Positions 1 to 6,861 of a stretch of DNA of 26,578 nt are shown piece by piece. The stretch is from Streptomyces sp. NRRL S-87. Lineage in GTDB: Bacteria > Actinomycetota > Actinomycetes > Streptomycetales > Streptomycetaceae. Location: assembly GCF_000719335.1 (NCBI RefSeq), contig NZ_JOGB01000082.1:1-26578 (forward strand), written 5' to 3'. Made by a program: the position numbers and the translations under genes. Numbering within the stretch: the stretch's first letter is position 1; the number at the start of each line of letters is the position of its first letter. Under the pieces are notes generated by a model. It was not told the origin of the DNA and searched no databases. It worked only from the letters and a program-made list of their open reading frames with translations.

Positions 1-69
1 GGGCGGGGGTGGGCCCGGTGGCTTGCCGGGTGGCTGGGTGGGTGCGGCGGGTGTGGAGTGGGTGGGTGT

Positions 70-405
70 TCAGCGGCCGCGGGGTGCGTACATGATCACT
101 GCCATTCCGGCCAGGCAGACCAGGGCGCCCGTGATGTCCCAGCGGTCGGGGCGGTAGCCGTCGGCGACCGCGCCCCAGGCGAGCGAGCCGGCGACGAAGA
201 CGCCGCCGTACGCGGCGAGGACGCGGCCGAAGTCGCCGGCGGGCTGGAGGGTGGCGACGAAGCCGTAGAGGCCGAGGGCGACGACGCCGGAGCCGATCCA
301 GAGCCAGCCCTTGTGCTCGCGCACGCCTTGCCAGACGAGCCAGGCGCCGCCGATCTCGAGGACGGCGGCGAGGAGGAAGAGGGCGGCGGAGCGGGCGATC
401 AGCAT
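70..405 (-). CDS. ynfA: YnfA family (UPF0060) small membrane protein
   Basis: A 111-residue hydrophobic protein with about four membrane segments, the usual size and layout of YnfA/UPF0060 proteins, which resemble half-transporters of the small multidrug resistance type. The pieces [19 protein letters not shown] near the N-terminus and [18 protein letters not shown] in the middle match the family pattern, and the C-terminus ends in a hydrophobic helix followed by APRGR. The open frame continues far upstream of the ATG at 405, but that extension is low-complexity Pro/Thr/His sequence antisense to a G-rich tract, so the internal ATG is preferred. The function of the family is poorly defined; drug efflux has been suggested. 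It is divergent from the secreted-protein gene at 620. The family call is firm and the substrate unknown. Confidence 0.9.
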   Translation of the reverse strand: MLIARSAALFLLAAVLEIGGAWLVWQGVREHKGWLWIGSGVVALGLYGFVATLQPAGDFGRVLAAYGGVFVAGSLAWGAVADGYRPDRWDITGALVCLAGMAVIMYAPRGR

Positions 406-436
406 GGGCGCCAGCTTGCCAGCGGGGCGGGGCCGA

Positions 437-532
437 CGGGGTGGGTGCGTGTGGGTGGTGGGTCGTGGGTGGTGGGTGGTGGGTGCGGTTGTGGTGGGTG
501 CGGGTGGTGGGCGGGGTGATGGGTGGGGTGGT
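437..532 (+). repeat. G-tract cluster, G-quadruplex-prone intergenic DNA
   Basis: The roughly 200 bp between the divergent ynfA and the secreted-protein gene holds no believable gene. It contains a run of GGGT and GGGTGGT-like units with more than ten G-tracts of three or more on the + strand, separated by short T/C-containing loops. Four such tracts are enough for an intramolecular quadruplex. The tract lies in the ynfA upstream region and within about 100 bp of the rightward gene. Whether it regulates anything is not shown; simple-sequence drift in a high-GC genome is the plain alternative. Confidence 0.6.
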
Positions 533-619
533 CGCGGTCGTGGCGGATGGGGGAGCGGCGCGTCCACGAAGGAGTGGTAATCCGATGAGTGGTTCTTCGG
601 TTTGCCTATCGTGCGGGGC

Positions 620-1159
620 ATGCGTACTGGGCGTACCGCGCGTGCCGGGTCGGTAGGGCGTGCCGCGCGAGGTGTGGTGGTGGCCGCGGCGTTGTCCGCG
701 GTCGTGGCGGGGGTGTGCACGGCCGGTACGGCCGTCGCGATCCCGCGTGCGGGCAGCGGCGGCGAGCCCGTGATGCCCGAGGCGGACGTGGCGTACCACG
801 GGCAGGTGTCGCTGGCCGCGGGTCGGCTGGGCATCTGGCTGGTGCCCGAGAACCACGGTCCGGCGCCGCTCCCGAACGCTACGGTGCGGCTGCGCCTGTC
901 GGTGGACCTGGCGGAGCGGCAGCGCCTGGCGGAGGGGTGCGCCCGGGTCGAGGCGCGGGTGGTGGTCTGCGAGACGGGCGCGCTGCCGGTGCAGGGCAGC
1001 GGCCGGCACATCGGTCTGGTGCTCCTGCTGAAGGAGCGGCCGGCCGAGGCGGTCCTGCGGATCGACACCTGGTGGAACGGCGGGGCGACGGACACGGAGC
1101 TGGAGAACAACGAGCACGCCGTGCTGGCGCTGGACACCGGTGATACGTACGCCTTTTGA
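620..1159 (+). CDS. Secreted protein with small beta-sandwich-like domain, unknown function
   Basis: A 179-residue protein starting at ATG 620. It has a basic N-terminus ([10 protein letters not shown]), a hydrophobic core rich in Ala and Val, and a likely signal peptidase site after TAGTAVA near residue 40. The mature part has short strands and the phrases [18 protein letters not shown] and [11 protein letters not shown]. The N-x-G-P and E-N-N-type patterns recall DUF11/CARDB-like extracellular beta-sandwich domains, but this is only a resemblance. Two cysteines ([11 protein letters not shown]) could form a disulfide. A TATCGT -10-like box at 607-612 lies 7 nt before the ATG, which suggests a leaderless transcript. 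Alternative starts at TTG 602 and GTG 611 lie over this box and are less likely. No enzymatic motif is visible. Confidence 0.75.
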   Translation: MRTGRTARAGSVGRAARGVVVAAALSAVVAGVCTAGTAVAIPRAGSGGEPVMPEADVAYHGQVSLAAGRLGIWLVPENHGPAPLPNATVRLRLSVDLAERQRLAEGCARVEARVVVCETGALPVQGSGRHIGLVLLLKERPAEAVLRIDTWWNGGATDTELENNEHAVLALDTGDTYAF

Positions 1160-1266
1160 GGGGCAGGATGGGTGGGCAGGGGTTGGGGTGGGCTGGGCCA
1201 CGGGCCGCCGGCTCGGGGGCGCTCGGGTGCGGGACGTGCGTGGTGTGCGGGCCGGGCGCGCTGCGG

Positions 1267-1998
1267 TCAGGCCGCGTTGCCGAACTCGTCCAGGGCGTCG
1301 GTGACGATCCGCTCCAGGCTCGCGTGGTGGGCGCCGCGCCAGTACACGCGCTCGCAGTCGGCGCACTGGGCGAAGACGTCGTACGTCCGCTGCGTGCCGT
1401 GCTCGACGCGGTCGACGACGGCGTCCTTCGCGGCCGGCCGCAGCGTGCCGTTGCAGGCCGTGCAGCGGGTCCAGGGCGCGAGCTCGGGCGCGAAGCGGCC
1501 GAGGACGTCGCGCAGTTGCTCGTCCGGACGGTCGCTGTAGATGTACGCGCCCGCCCAGATCTCGCGGCGCCGCAGCAGTCCGCGGTCGCGTGAGAGCAGG
1601 ACGCGGCGCTCGGCGGCGGAGCGGGCGGCGAGGGCCGCGTCGCCGATGTCCTCGTTCTCGTACGCCGCGTCGACGCCGAGCAGGCGCAGTCGGCGGGCCA
1701 GCGTGCCGAGATGGACGTCGAGGAGGAAGCGGAGCGGGGCACCGGGCACGCGCTGGGGGCGTACGACGCCTTCGACCTCGACGGACTCGCCGGCGCGCGG
1801 GACGTGGGAGGCGGGGACCTCGTGGCCGTCGACGAGGAGCCGGCCGACCTCGGTGAGCGGGACGCCGGCCGATTCGACGACGTGGCCCAGGCTGGACGAG
1901 CCGTCGGTGACCGTGCGCACCCGGGCGGCGCGGCGGTCGGGCGCCGCGAAGAGGTACAGCTCGGGGGCGAGGGTCAGGGCGATCTCCGGTCCGTTCAC
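1267..1998 (-). CDS. Mut7-C RNase domain protein with ubiquitin-like N-terminus
   Basis: A 243-residue protein with the Mut7-C architecture. Residues about 1-85 match the ubiquitin-like domain often fused to it. Residues about 88-170 match the Mut7-C PIN-like nuclease domain (RFLLDVHLGTLARRLRLLG, then LLSRDRGLLRR), with the acidic residues expected for metal binding. Residues about 180-230 carry a zinc ribbon with two Cys pairs (CTAC and CADC) followed by a WRGAHH segment. PIN-like proteins of this group are predicted ribonucleases; the substrate is unknown. The start is the GTG at 1998, just before residues MNGPEIALTLAPELYLF. A possible -10 (CATGCT) lies 6 nt upstream of that GTG on the minus strand, so the message may be leaderless. 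It is transcribed on the same strand as the HxlR gene but separated from it by a hairpin. Confidence 0.88.
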   Translation of the reverse strand: MNGPEIALTLAPELYLFAAPDRRAARVRTVTDGSSSLGHVVESAGVPLTEVGRLLVDGHEVPASHVPRAGESVEVEGVVRPQRVPGAPLRFLLDVHLGTLARRLRLLGVDAAYENEDIGDAALAARSAAERRVLLSRDRGLLRRREIWAGAYIYSDRPDEQLRDVLGRFAPELAPWTRCTACNGTLRPAAKDAVVDRVEHGTQRTYDVFAQCADCERVYWRGAHHASLERIVTDALDEFGNAA

Positions 1999-2078
1999 GG
2001 GGCCAGCATGCCACTGGGCGGGTCGGAGAGCCGAGGGGTTTTGGGGGCCGGGGGCAGGGTGGGCTCGCTTCGGGGGTG

Positions 2079-2103
2079 GGTCCCGGCACCGCCTGCCGGG
2101 GCC
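2079..2103 (-). terminator. Hairpin downstream of HxlR gene
   Basis: The arms CCCGGCA (2082-2088) and TGCCGGG (2094-2100) are perfect, with a 5-nt loop. The stem extends outward by one G-U and two G-C pairs. It lies 21 bp after the stop of the leftward HxlR gene and before the Mut7-C gene. It has no clear U-tract, as is common in Streptomyces. Confidence 0.5.
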
Positions 2104-2124
2104 GTCGGCGGCGTGGGGAGCGTC

Positions 2125-2529
2125 TCAGTCGGTGTGGGCGCGGTCGTAGGCCTCGCGGGCGGCGGTCATCTGGCCGATGTGGCTCTCCGACCACTCCTTC
2201 ACGGAGCCGAACAGCAGGGTGAGGCTGTGGCCGAGGTCGGTCAACTCGTAGTCCACGCGCGGCGGGACGCCGGGGGTGACGGTCCGTTCGACGAGTCCGT
2301 CGCGTTCCAGTGAGCGCAGGGTCTGGGTGAGCATCTTCTGGCTCACGCCCGCGATGGCCCGGCCCAGGTCGCTGTAGCGCTGGGGGCCGGGGGCGAGTGC
2401 GCTGAGGATGAGCCCGGCCCACTTGTCGCTGATGCGGGCCAGGACCTGGCTGGTGGGGCAGTCCCGCAGGAACGCGTCGAAGGCGTCCTTGGCCGCGGTG
2501 CGGCGGGCGGTGGCGCTCTGCGTGGTCAT
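2125..2529 (-). CDS. HxlR family winged-helix transcriptional regulator
   Basis: A 134-residue protein with the HxlR winged-helix domain across most of its length. The landmarks are DCPTSQVLARISDKWAGLIL (family pattern CP..x..I..KW), LGRAIAGVSQKMLTQTLRSL as recognition helix, and RVDYELTDLGHSL as the wing and linker helix. Cys24 in the DCP motif is the position used for thiol or quinone/aldehyde sensing in the characterised members YodB and HypR, so redox or electrophile sensing is plausible here by inference. The start is ATG 2529, preceded by GGGAGG about 9 nt upstream. It is divergent from the oxidoreductase at 2680 with a perfect palindrome between them, so the regulator probably controls that gene and perhaps itself. 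Confidence 0.93.
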   Translation of the reverse strand: MTTQSATARRTAAKDAFDAFLRDCPTSQVLARISDKWAGLILSALAPGPQRYSDLGRAIAGVSQKMLTQTLRSLERDGLVERTVTPGVPPRVDYELTDLGHSLTLLFGSVKEWSESHIGQMTAAREAYDRAHTD

Positions 2530-2568
2530 GACTGATCGCCTCCCGGTTCCCGGGTACCCCGGGGTGGG

Positions 2569-2590
2569 GTACGCACTTTGAAGTGCGTAC
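2569..2590. promoter_or_regulatory. Perfect palindrome, likely HxlR operator
   Basis: Two perfect 10-bp arms, GTACGCACTT and AAGTGCGTAC, flank a TG spacer in the HxlR/oxidoreductase divergent intergenic region. Size and symmetry fit a site for a dimeric winged-helix protein. It ends directly where the proposed -35 of the rightward gene begins, a position suited to repression. Confidence 0.7.
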
Positions 2591-2619
2591 TTACGAAAGG
2601 AAAGCGCCCTCCGTAGGTT
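2591..2619 (+). promoter_or_regulatory. Candidate promoter for the oxidoreductase
   Basis: TTACGA (2591-2596) and TAGGTT (2614-2619) are 17 bp apart. The -10 fits the Streptomyces TANNNT pattern well; the -35 is weak. It abuts the palindrome at 2569-2590. Confidence 0.45.
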
Positions 2620-2679
2620 AGTGCGCATCGGGGGGAGCGCCCCCAGGCTACGAGAGTCGACCTGACGGAGGTACGGGAA

Positions 2680-3618
2680 ATGCGAGCGGTCATCGCGAAC
2701 GGGTTCGGCGGTCCCGAGGTGCTGGAGGTCGTCGAGACGGCGGTTCCGGAGCCGGGTCCGGGCCAGGTGCGGGTTCGGGTGCGGGCGGCCGCGCTGAACC
2801 CGGTCGACGCGGCGGTACGGGCCGGTGTCTTCGGCGGGGGCGGGGAGCGGATCGGGTTCGGCTGGGACGTGGCCGGGGAGATCGACGCGCTCGGACCGGG
2901 GGTCGGGGCCGGGGACGTCGTGGCCGACGGGGGTGCGGGGGCGGCCCGGTGGGCGGTGGGGGACCGGGTGGTCGGGCTGCACTACGGGGCGGTCAAGGCG
3001 CTCGGCACGCACGCCGAGTTCGTCGTCCTCGACGTGGGTGCGCTGGCTGCTGCGCCGGTCACCGTGGACGACGCGCACGCCGCCGTGCTGCCGCTGAGCG
3101 GGCTCACCGCGGCGCGGTCGCTGGCCCAGTCCGGGCTGCGGGCCGGCGACTCGGTGCTGATCACCGGCGCCGCCGGTGTGGTGGGCGGGCTCGCGGTGCA
3201 ACTGGCCGCGCGAGCGGGCCTGGTCGTGACGGCCCTGGCGGGGGAGGCGGACGAGGAGCTCGTACGGTCGCTCGGCGCGGCCCGCTTCGTACCGCGGGGC
3301 GGGGCGGTGGAGCCCGGCTCGGTGGACGGGGTGCTGGACTTCGCGGTGCTGGGGGAGCCGGCGCTGGAGTGGGTGCGGGACGGGGGCGCGTACGTGGGCG
3401 TCCACCCCGGCGCCGAGCCCGCGCCCGTGCGCGGTGTCCGTGTAGGGGCCCAGGAGGTGGCGGCCGACGGGGCGCACCTCGCGCAGCTGGTCGCCCTCGT
3501 CGACGCGGGCGGGTTGACGCTCCGGGTCGGATCCGTGCACGCGCTGGCCGACGCGGCCGAGGCGCACGCGGTCCAGGGCAAGGGCGGGGTCCGGGGGCGG
3601 GTGGTGCTGGTCGCCTGA
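2680..3618 (+). CDS. Medium-chain (quinone oxidoreductase-like) zinc-independent dehydrogenase
   Basis: A 312-residue medium-chain dehydrogenase/reductase. The N-terminal GroES-like domain (MRAVIANGFGGPEVLEVVE, then AALNPVDAAVRAG) is followed by a Rossmann domain with the nucleotide-binding turn ITGAAGVVGGLAVQLA near residue 165. The cysteine-rich structural zinc loop and the catalytic zinc ligands of alcohol dehydrogenases are not seen, which points to the quinone reductase/NADPH-dependent branch. A strong RBS (GGAGG, 2667-2671) lies 8 nt before the ATG. Divergence from an HxlR regulator is the usual arrangement for electrophile- or quinone-induced reductases, so a detoxifying reductase is the best guess. 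The real substrate is not known. Confidence 0.9.
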   Translation: MRAVIANGFGGPEVLEVVETAVPEPGPGQVRVRVRAAALNPVDAAVRAGVFGGGGERIGFGWDVAGEIDALGPGVGAGDVVADGGAGAARWAVGDRVVGLHYGAVKALGTHAEFVVLDVGALAAAPVTVDDAHAAVLPLSGLTAARSLAQSGLRAGDSVLITGAAGVVGGLAVQLAARAGLVVTALAGEADEELVRSLGAARFVPRGGAVEPGSVDGVLDFAVLGEPALEWVRDGGAYVGVHPGAEPAPVRGVRVGAQEVAADGAHLAQLVALVDAGGLTLRVGSVHALADAAEAHAVQGKGGVRGRVVLVA

Positions 3619-3733
3619 GCGGTCCTCCGAGGGTGTTCCCCCGGTGTCGTGTCGGCCGGGGCGCCCGGACGGGGGGCGGGCGCTCCGGTGACGGTTCGGG
3701 GGAGGGGGCGGCCGGCCCGGCGGGTTCGGTTCG

Positions 3734-3757
3734 GGCCCCGGACCGGGGTGCGGGGCC
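3734..3757. terminator. Hairpin between convergent genes
   Basis: The arms GGCCCCG (3734-3740) and CGGGGCC (3751-3757) form a stem between the convergent oxidoreductase and GNAT genes. The rest of the 208-bp gap is G/C-rich with no gene seen. Confidence 0.4.
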
Positions 3758-3826
3758 GATCGCCGGGTGGGGGGGTGCCGGACGGTGTGCGGAGCGGGCC
3801 CTCGGTGCGGTGGGTCCCGGGCCGTG

Positions 3827-4435
3827 TCAGGGGCCCGGTGGGGTGGCGGCGAGGTCGACGCACCAGTCGTTGCTCGTGTGCCAGTGGCCCGGGGGGTACT
3901 CGAACTCGGCCTGGCCGAGGAGGGTGAACCCGGCCCTGCGGCAGACCGCGTTGGAGGCGTGGTGGTCCGTGGACGGATAGGCGTGCAGGTGGCGGCGCAT
4001 TCGGGCGGCCGCGGTGCCGGGGGCGGCCCCGGCGGACGGTTCGGTGCCGGGGGCGTCCGGTCCGGGCGCGGCCGGCGTACGGAGGTGGGTGATCAGGGCG
4101 CGGGCCGCCAGGGCGGCCAGGCCGTGGCCCTGGTGCTCGGGGAGGACGCCCCAGCCGGTCTCGTACACCTCCTCGCCCCGCCAGGTGCGGCCCCAGAAGC
4201 CGATGGTGCCGACGGTGACCGCGCCCGCCGGGTCGAGGCCGGTCGCCCGTACCCGGAACATGCGGCCGGCCGTCGGATCGCCCGCGCTCAGGGCCAGGTA
4301 GCGGCGGTGCCGGTCGGCGAGCTTCGCGTCCGACTCGGGGCCGCCGAGGTACGCGGTCATGGCCGGTTCGTTCTTGCGCAGCAGCAGCCAGAAGTCTTCC
4401 TCGCCCCAGGCTTCCAGACGTACGGAGATCCCCAT
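3827..4435 (-). CDS. GNAT family N-acetyltransferase
   Basis: A 202-residue protein with the GNAT fold. The visible parts are the strand AVTVGTIGFWGR, the acceptor strand EVYETGWGVLPEHQGHG (a version of the acetyl-CoA loop Q/RxxGxG/A), and the C-terminal NAVCRRAGFTLLGQAEFEYPPG strand-helix typical of RimJ/RimL-like enzymes. A Pro/Ala/Gly-rich stretch of about 30 residues is inserted after the acetyl-CoA helix and looks like a flexible loop. The start is ATG 4435, with a TACGGT box 6 nt upstream on the minus strand and no Shine-Dalgarno, so leaderless translation is likely. The substrate is unknown. Confidence 0.88.
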   Translation of the reverse strand: MGISVRLEAWGEEDFWLLLRKNEPAMTAYLGGPESDAKLADRHRRYLALSAGDPTAGRMFRVRATGLDPAGAVTVGTIGFWGRTWRGEEVYETGWGVLPEHQGHGLAALAARALITHLRTPAAPGPDAPGTEPSAGAAPGTAAARMRRHLHAYPSTDHHASNAVCRRAGFTLLGQAEFEYPPGHWHTSNDWCVDLAATPPGP

Positions 4436-4441
4436 GGGACC

Positions 4442-4514
4442 ACCGTACGGCCCGCCGCCGACAGTGGAGCGGGTACGTGTCCGGCGCACCGGCGAGGCGG
4501 ACGGAGCCTACGGT
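4442..4514. promoter_or_regulatory. Divergent pair of leaderless-type -10 boxes
   Basis: On the minus strand TACGGT (4447-4442) lies exactly 6 nt before the GNAT ATG at 4435. On the plus strand TACGGT (4509-4514) lies exactly 6 nt before the ATG at 4521. The identical hexamer and spacing on both strands, together with the absence of a purine-rich RBS, fit transcription start at the A of each ATG. No clear -35 was found for either. Confidence 0.55.
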
Positions 4515-4520
4515 TCCGGC

Positions 4521-5096
4521 ATGGACGACAAGCAGCACAGCATCAGTTCCCTGCTCGCGGCGGCGGCCGCGCGGGCCGTGCCGGTCGTGCGCGGCGTGGA
4601 CGAGCGGCAGCTCGGCGGGCCGACGCCCTGCTCCGGCTACAGCGTGCGGGAGCTGCTCGACCACTTCTTCGACGTGGTCGTCAACTTCACGAGGCTGGGC
4701 GGGAAGAAGCCCAGCGCGTTCGCCGAGAAGCCCGACTACCTCGGTACGAGCGACTGGCGCGAGCGGTTCGCCGACGAAGTGGACCGGCTGGTGTCGGCCT
4801 GGGGTGCGCCCGGGGCCGAGGAGGGCACCACGGGAGCCATGCACCAGCCCGCCCGCACGGTCGGCTGCATGGCGTTGCTCGACCTGACGGTGCACGCCTG
4901 GGACCTCGCCCGGGCCACCGGGCAGGAGTACGTCCCCGACCCGGCCGGGGTGGCGACCCTGGCGGCGGTCATCGACGAGCTCGCCCCGGCCGCGCGCGAC
5001 GCGGGCATGTTCGACGAGCCGGTGCACACGGCGGCCGACCCCTCGCCGTTCGAGGAGCTGCTCGCCGCCACCGGCCGCGACCCGTACTGGAGTTGA
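4521..5096 (+). CDS. TIGR03086 family DinB-like metal-binding protein
   Basis: A 191-residue protein of the mycothiol-dependent maleylpyruvate isomerase/DinB-like four-helix group, subfamily TIGR03086. The family features seen are GGPTPCSGYSVRELLDHFFD early, with the first metal-ligand His, and LLDLTVHAWDLARATGQEY in the middle with a second His. The length matches the family (about 190). Members are often presumed mycothiol- or metal-dependent transferases; the reaction here is not known. The preferred start is ATG 4521, because the upstream extension overlaps the divergent GNAT gene and its promoter. It is convergent with the next GNAT gene, with only 7 bp between the stops. Confidence 0.87.
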   Translation: MDDKQHSISSLLAAAAARAVPVVRGVDERQLGGPTPCSGYSVRELLDHFFDVVVNFTRLGGKKPSAFAEKPDYLGTSDWRERFADEVDRLVSAWGAPGAEEGTTGAMHQPARTVGCMALLDLTVHAWDLARATGQEYVPDPAGVATLAAVIDELAPAARDAGMFDEPVHTAADPSPFEELLAATGRDPYWS

Positions 5097-5103
5097 GCGG
5101 CCG

Positions 5104-5664
5104 TCACGCCTCCAGTAGGAGGAGGTGCTCGTCGATCTCCGCGCCCCGGGCGGGGGCGTGGTTCGTCTCGGTGCCGGTCACCACGAACCCGCACCTGCGG
5201 AGCACCCGCAGCGAAGCCGCGTTGTCGCAGGCGGCCCGGGCGTGCAGGGGGCGCTCGGGGACGAGGTCCAGCAGCTGGCGCAGGGCGGCGGTGGCCACGC
5301 CGCGCCCCCAGTGGGCGCGCCGCACGCGGTAGGTGACCGAGCGCTCCTCCGGCGGGCCGAACACCGCTGCCTGCCCGACCGGCTCGCCGTCCGGGCCGGC
5401 GATGACGCGCATCACGACGGCCGGATCGGCGCTCAGGCGTGCCCAGCGCGCCCGGTACGTCTCCCAGTCCGCCGGCTCGGCGGGGGTGAAGGCGGCCATC
5501 CGGTTCGACTCGGGGTCGAGGTGGTCCTCGTAGAGGGTGGGCAGGTCGGAGTCGCGCAGCTCGCGGAGGGTGACGGGGAGGGGCGGCCGGGTGCGGGGCG
5601 CCTCGGGCGCGGGGGCGCCGGTGGGGGAGCCGGCGGGGGTGCGGGCGGCGTCATCGGCGTGCAT
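5104..5664 (-). CDS. GNAT family N-acetyltransferase (RimJ/RimL-like)
   Basis: A 186-residue protein with a Pro/Ala-rich tail over the first 30 residues and then a GNAT domain: VTLRELRDSDLPTLYEDHLD, VTYRVRRAHWGRGVATAALR (acetyl-CoA-binding R-x-x-W-G-R-G-V-A), and NAASLRVLRRCGFVVTGTE. This layout is that of RimJ/RimL-type acetyltransferases acting on protein N-termini or small amines; the substrate is unknown. A CATACT box lies 6 nt before the ATG at 5664 on the minus strand, again suggesting a leaderless message. The 170 bp upstream is G/C-rich and carries an 11-bp tandem duplication (GTGCGGTCCCG) near 5735 but no gene. Confidence 0.88.
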   Translation of the reverse strand: MHADDAARTPAGSPTGAPAPEAPRTRPPLPVTLRELRDSDLPTLYEDHLDPESNRMAAFTPAEPADWETYRARWARLSADPAVVMRVIAGPDGEPVGQAAVFGPPEERSVTYRVRRAHWGRGVATAALRQLLDLVPERPLHARAACDNAASLRVLRRCGFVVTGTETNHAPARGAEIDEHLLLLEA

Positions 5665-5834
5665 GCGGCGAGTATGGCCGAAAGGGGGTGGGCGGGCGAG
5701 GGGGCGGCGGCGGGTGCGTGGGCGGGTCCGGCCCGGTGCGGTCCCGGTGCGGTCCCGGGGCGGTTCGCCGTGCCGGGGTCAGGGCTTCGGGGCGCGGATC
5801 CGCCGCGTCGGCGGGTGACCGGGGGCGTGGTCGC

Positions 5835-6710
5835 TCAGGGCCAGACCAGGCAGTACGGCTGGTGGCCGTTCTCGTGGAGGCGTTCGCTGAACTGCTGCCA
5901 CTCGTGGAGCAGCTGGTAGACGTTGAAGGCGTCGCGGGGGCCGCCGCGGTCCGGGACGGTGGACCAGATGAAGGCGGCCGCGCCCACGGACTCCTCGCCG
6001 ATGCCGCGCAGCGGGTCGACCACGGTCATGGGCAGCTTGACCACCGCGTAGTCGGGGTGCAGGACCACCAGCTCCAGCGGCGGGACCTTGTGCAGCGGTA
6101 TGCCCTCGATGCCGGTGAGGACCATCGCGGCCACCGTCTCCGGCTTGATCTTGGTGAACATGCCGCCCATGCCGAGCTCGTCGCCGCCGAGCTCCTCGGG
6201 GCGCATGGTGACCGGTACGCGGGCGGCGGTCGCCCCGTCGGGTGCGCCGAAGTACTTGTACGTCACGCCCATGCCGCGGCCCCCGAAGGCGGTGTCGGTG
6301 GTCTCGGTGGTCTCGGACGGCGGCTTGGCGCCGGAGCGGGCGCGGCGGCCCGCGGCCCGGCCGGCGGGGGTGCCCGTCCCGGAGCCCGTGGCGCCGCCGC
6401 CGTCGGTGCCCGGCCCGGGGCCGGTACCCGTGCCGGGGCCGGCGGTGAGGGACTGGTCCGGGGTGCCCGGCCTGCCGGCCGTGCCGGTCCGGCTCGTACC
6501 GGGGCCGCCGCTCGCGCCGGGGCCCGCCGGGCGGGCGGGGTCCGAGGCGCCCGGACGGGGTGCCCCGGTCGGTCCCGGCTGCTCCGCTGCCGGGTCGCCG
6601 CCGGCGTGGCGACGGTGCTTGCCGCGGCGGGCACGGGCCTCGCGGGCCTCGCGGGCGCGCTGCGGGTCGAGGCCGTCCATGCCCTCGCCCGGTCCACCAC
6701 CGCGTTGCAT
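5835..6710 (-). CDS. Unrecognised protein with disordered N-terminus and conserved-looking C-terminal domain
   Basis: A 291-residue protein if it starts at ATG 6710, which has GGTGG a few bases upstream. Residues to about 165 are dominated by Gly, Pro, Ala, Thr, Arg and Ser and look disordered. There is no signal peptide or membrane segment. The last 125 residues are of ordinary composition and probably folded (ITYKYFGAPDG-like opening, EELGGDELGMGGMFTKI, LELVVLHPDYAVVKLPM, HEWQQFSERLHENGHQPY). I do not recognise the domain. The gene is divergent from hemL across 151 bp. A later start at the ATG encoding MDGLDPQRAREAREAR is possible. A role linked to heme supply would be guesswork from position only. 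Confidence 0.75.
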   Translation of the reverse strand: MQRGGGPGEGMDGLDPQRAREAREARARRGKHRRHAGGDPAAEQPGPTGAPRPGASDPARPAGPGASGGPGTSRTGTAGRPGTPDQSLTAGPGTGTGPGPGTDGGGATGSGTGTPAGRAAGRRARSGAKPPSETTETTDTAFGGRGMGVTYKYFGAPDGATAARVPVTMRPEELGGDELGMGGMFTKIKPETVAAMVLTGIEGIPLHKVPPLELVVLHPDYAVVKLPMTVVDPLRGIGEESVGAAAFIWSTVPDRGGPRDAFNVYQLLHEWQQFSERLHENGHQPYCLVWP

Positions 6711-6732
6711 ATATCCACCCGACCGCTCTACC

Positions 6733-6759
6733 GGCCGTCCGGATGCCTCCGGACCGGCC
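6733..6759. promoter_or_regulatory. Inverted repeat in the hemL divergent promoter region
   Basis: The arms GTCCGGA (6737-6743) and TCCGGAC (6748-6754) flank a 4-nt loop, and further GGCC arms continue the symmetry with one unpaired base. It sits in the 151-bp gap between the unknown leftward gene and hemL, so it could be a regulator site or a transcript hairpin in the leftward leader. No convincing hemL -35/-10 pair was found. Confidence 0.4.
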
Positions 6760-6861
6760 TGATCATCATGGCAGTGACCTCCCCCGCGACACGAGGGTGA
6801 AACCCGATGCGCACACACCCGGCCCACACCTGTCCGCGAGACGGCCCGGGCCTCTGACACC

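Noticed and set aside
406..1137. An N-terminal extension of YnfA
   Set aside because: The extension is low-complexity sequence opposite the G-tract and the secreted-protein gene. YnfA proteins are about 110 residues long.
2982..5027. A 680-residue minus-strand open frame
   Set aside because: It spans three well-supported genes on both strands and is rich in Arg, Pro and His with no protein-like pattern.
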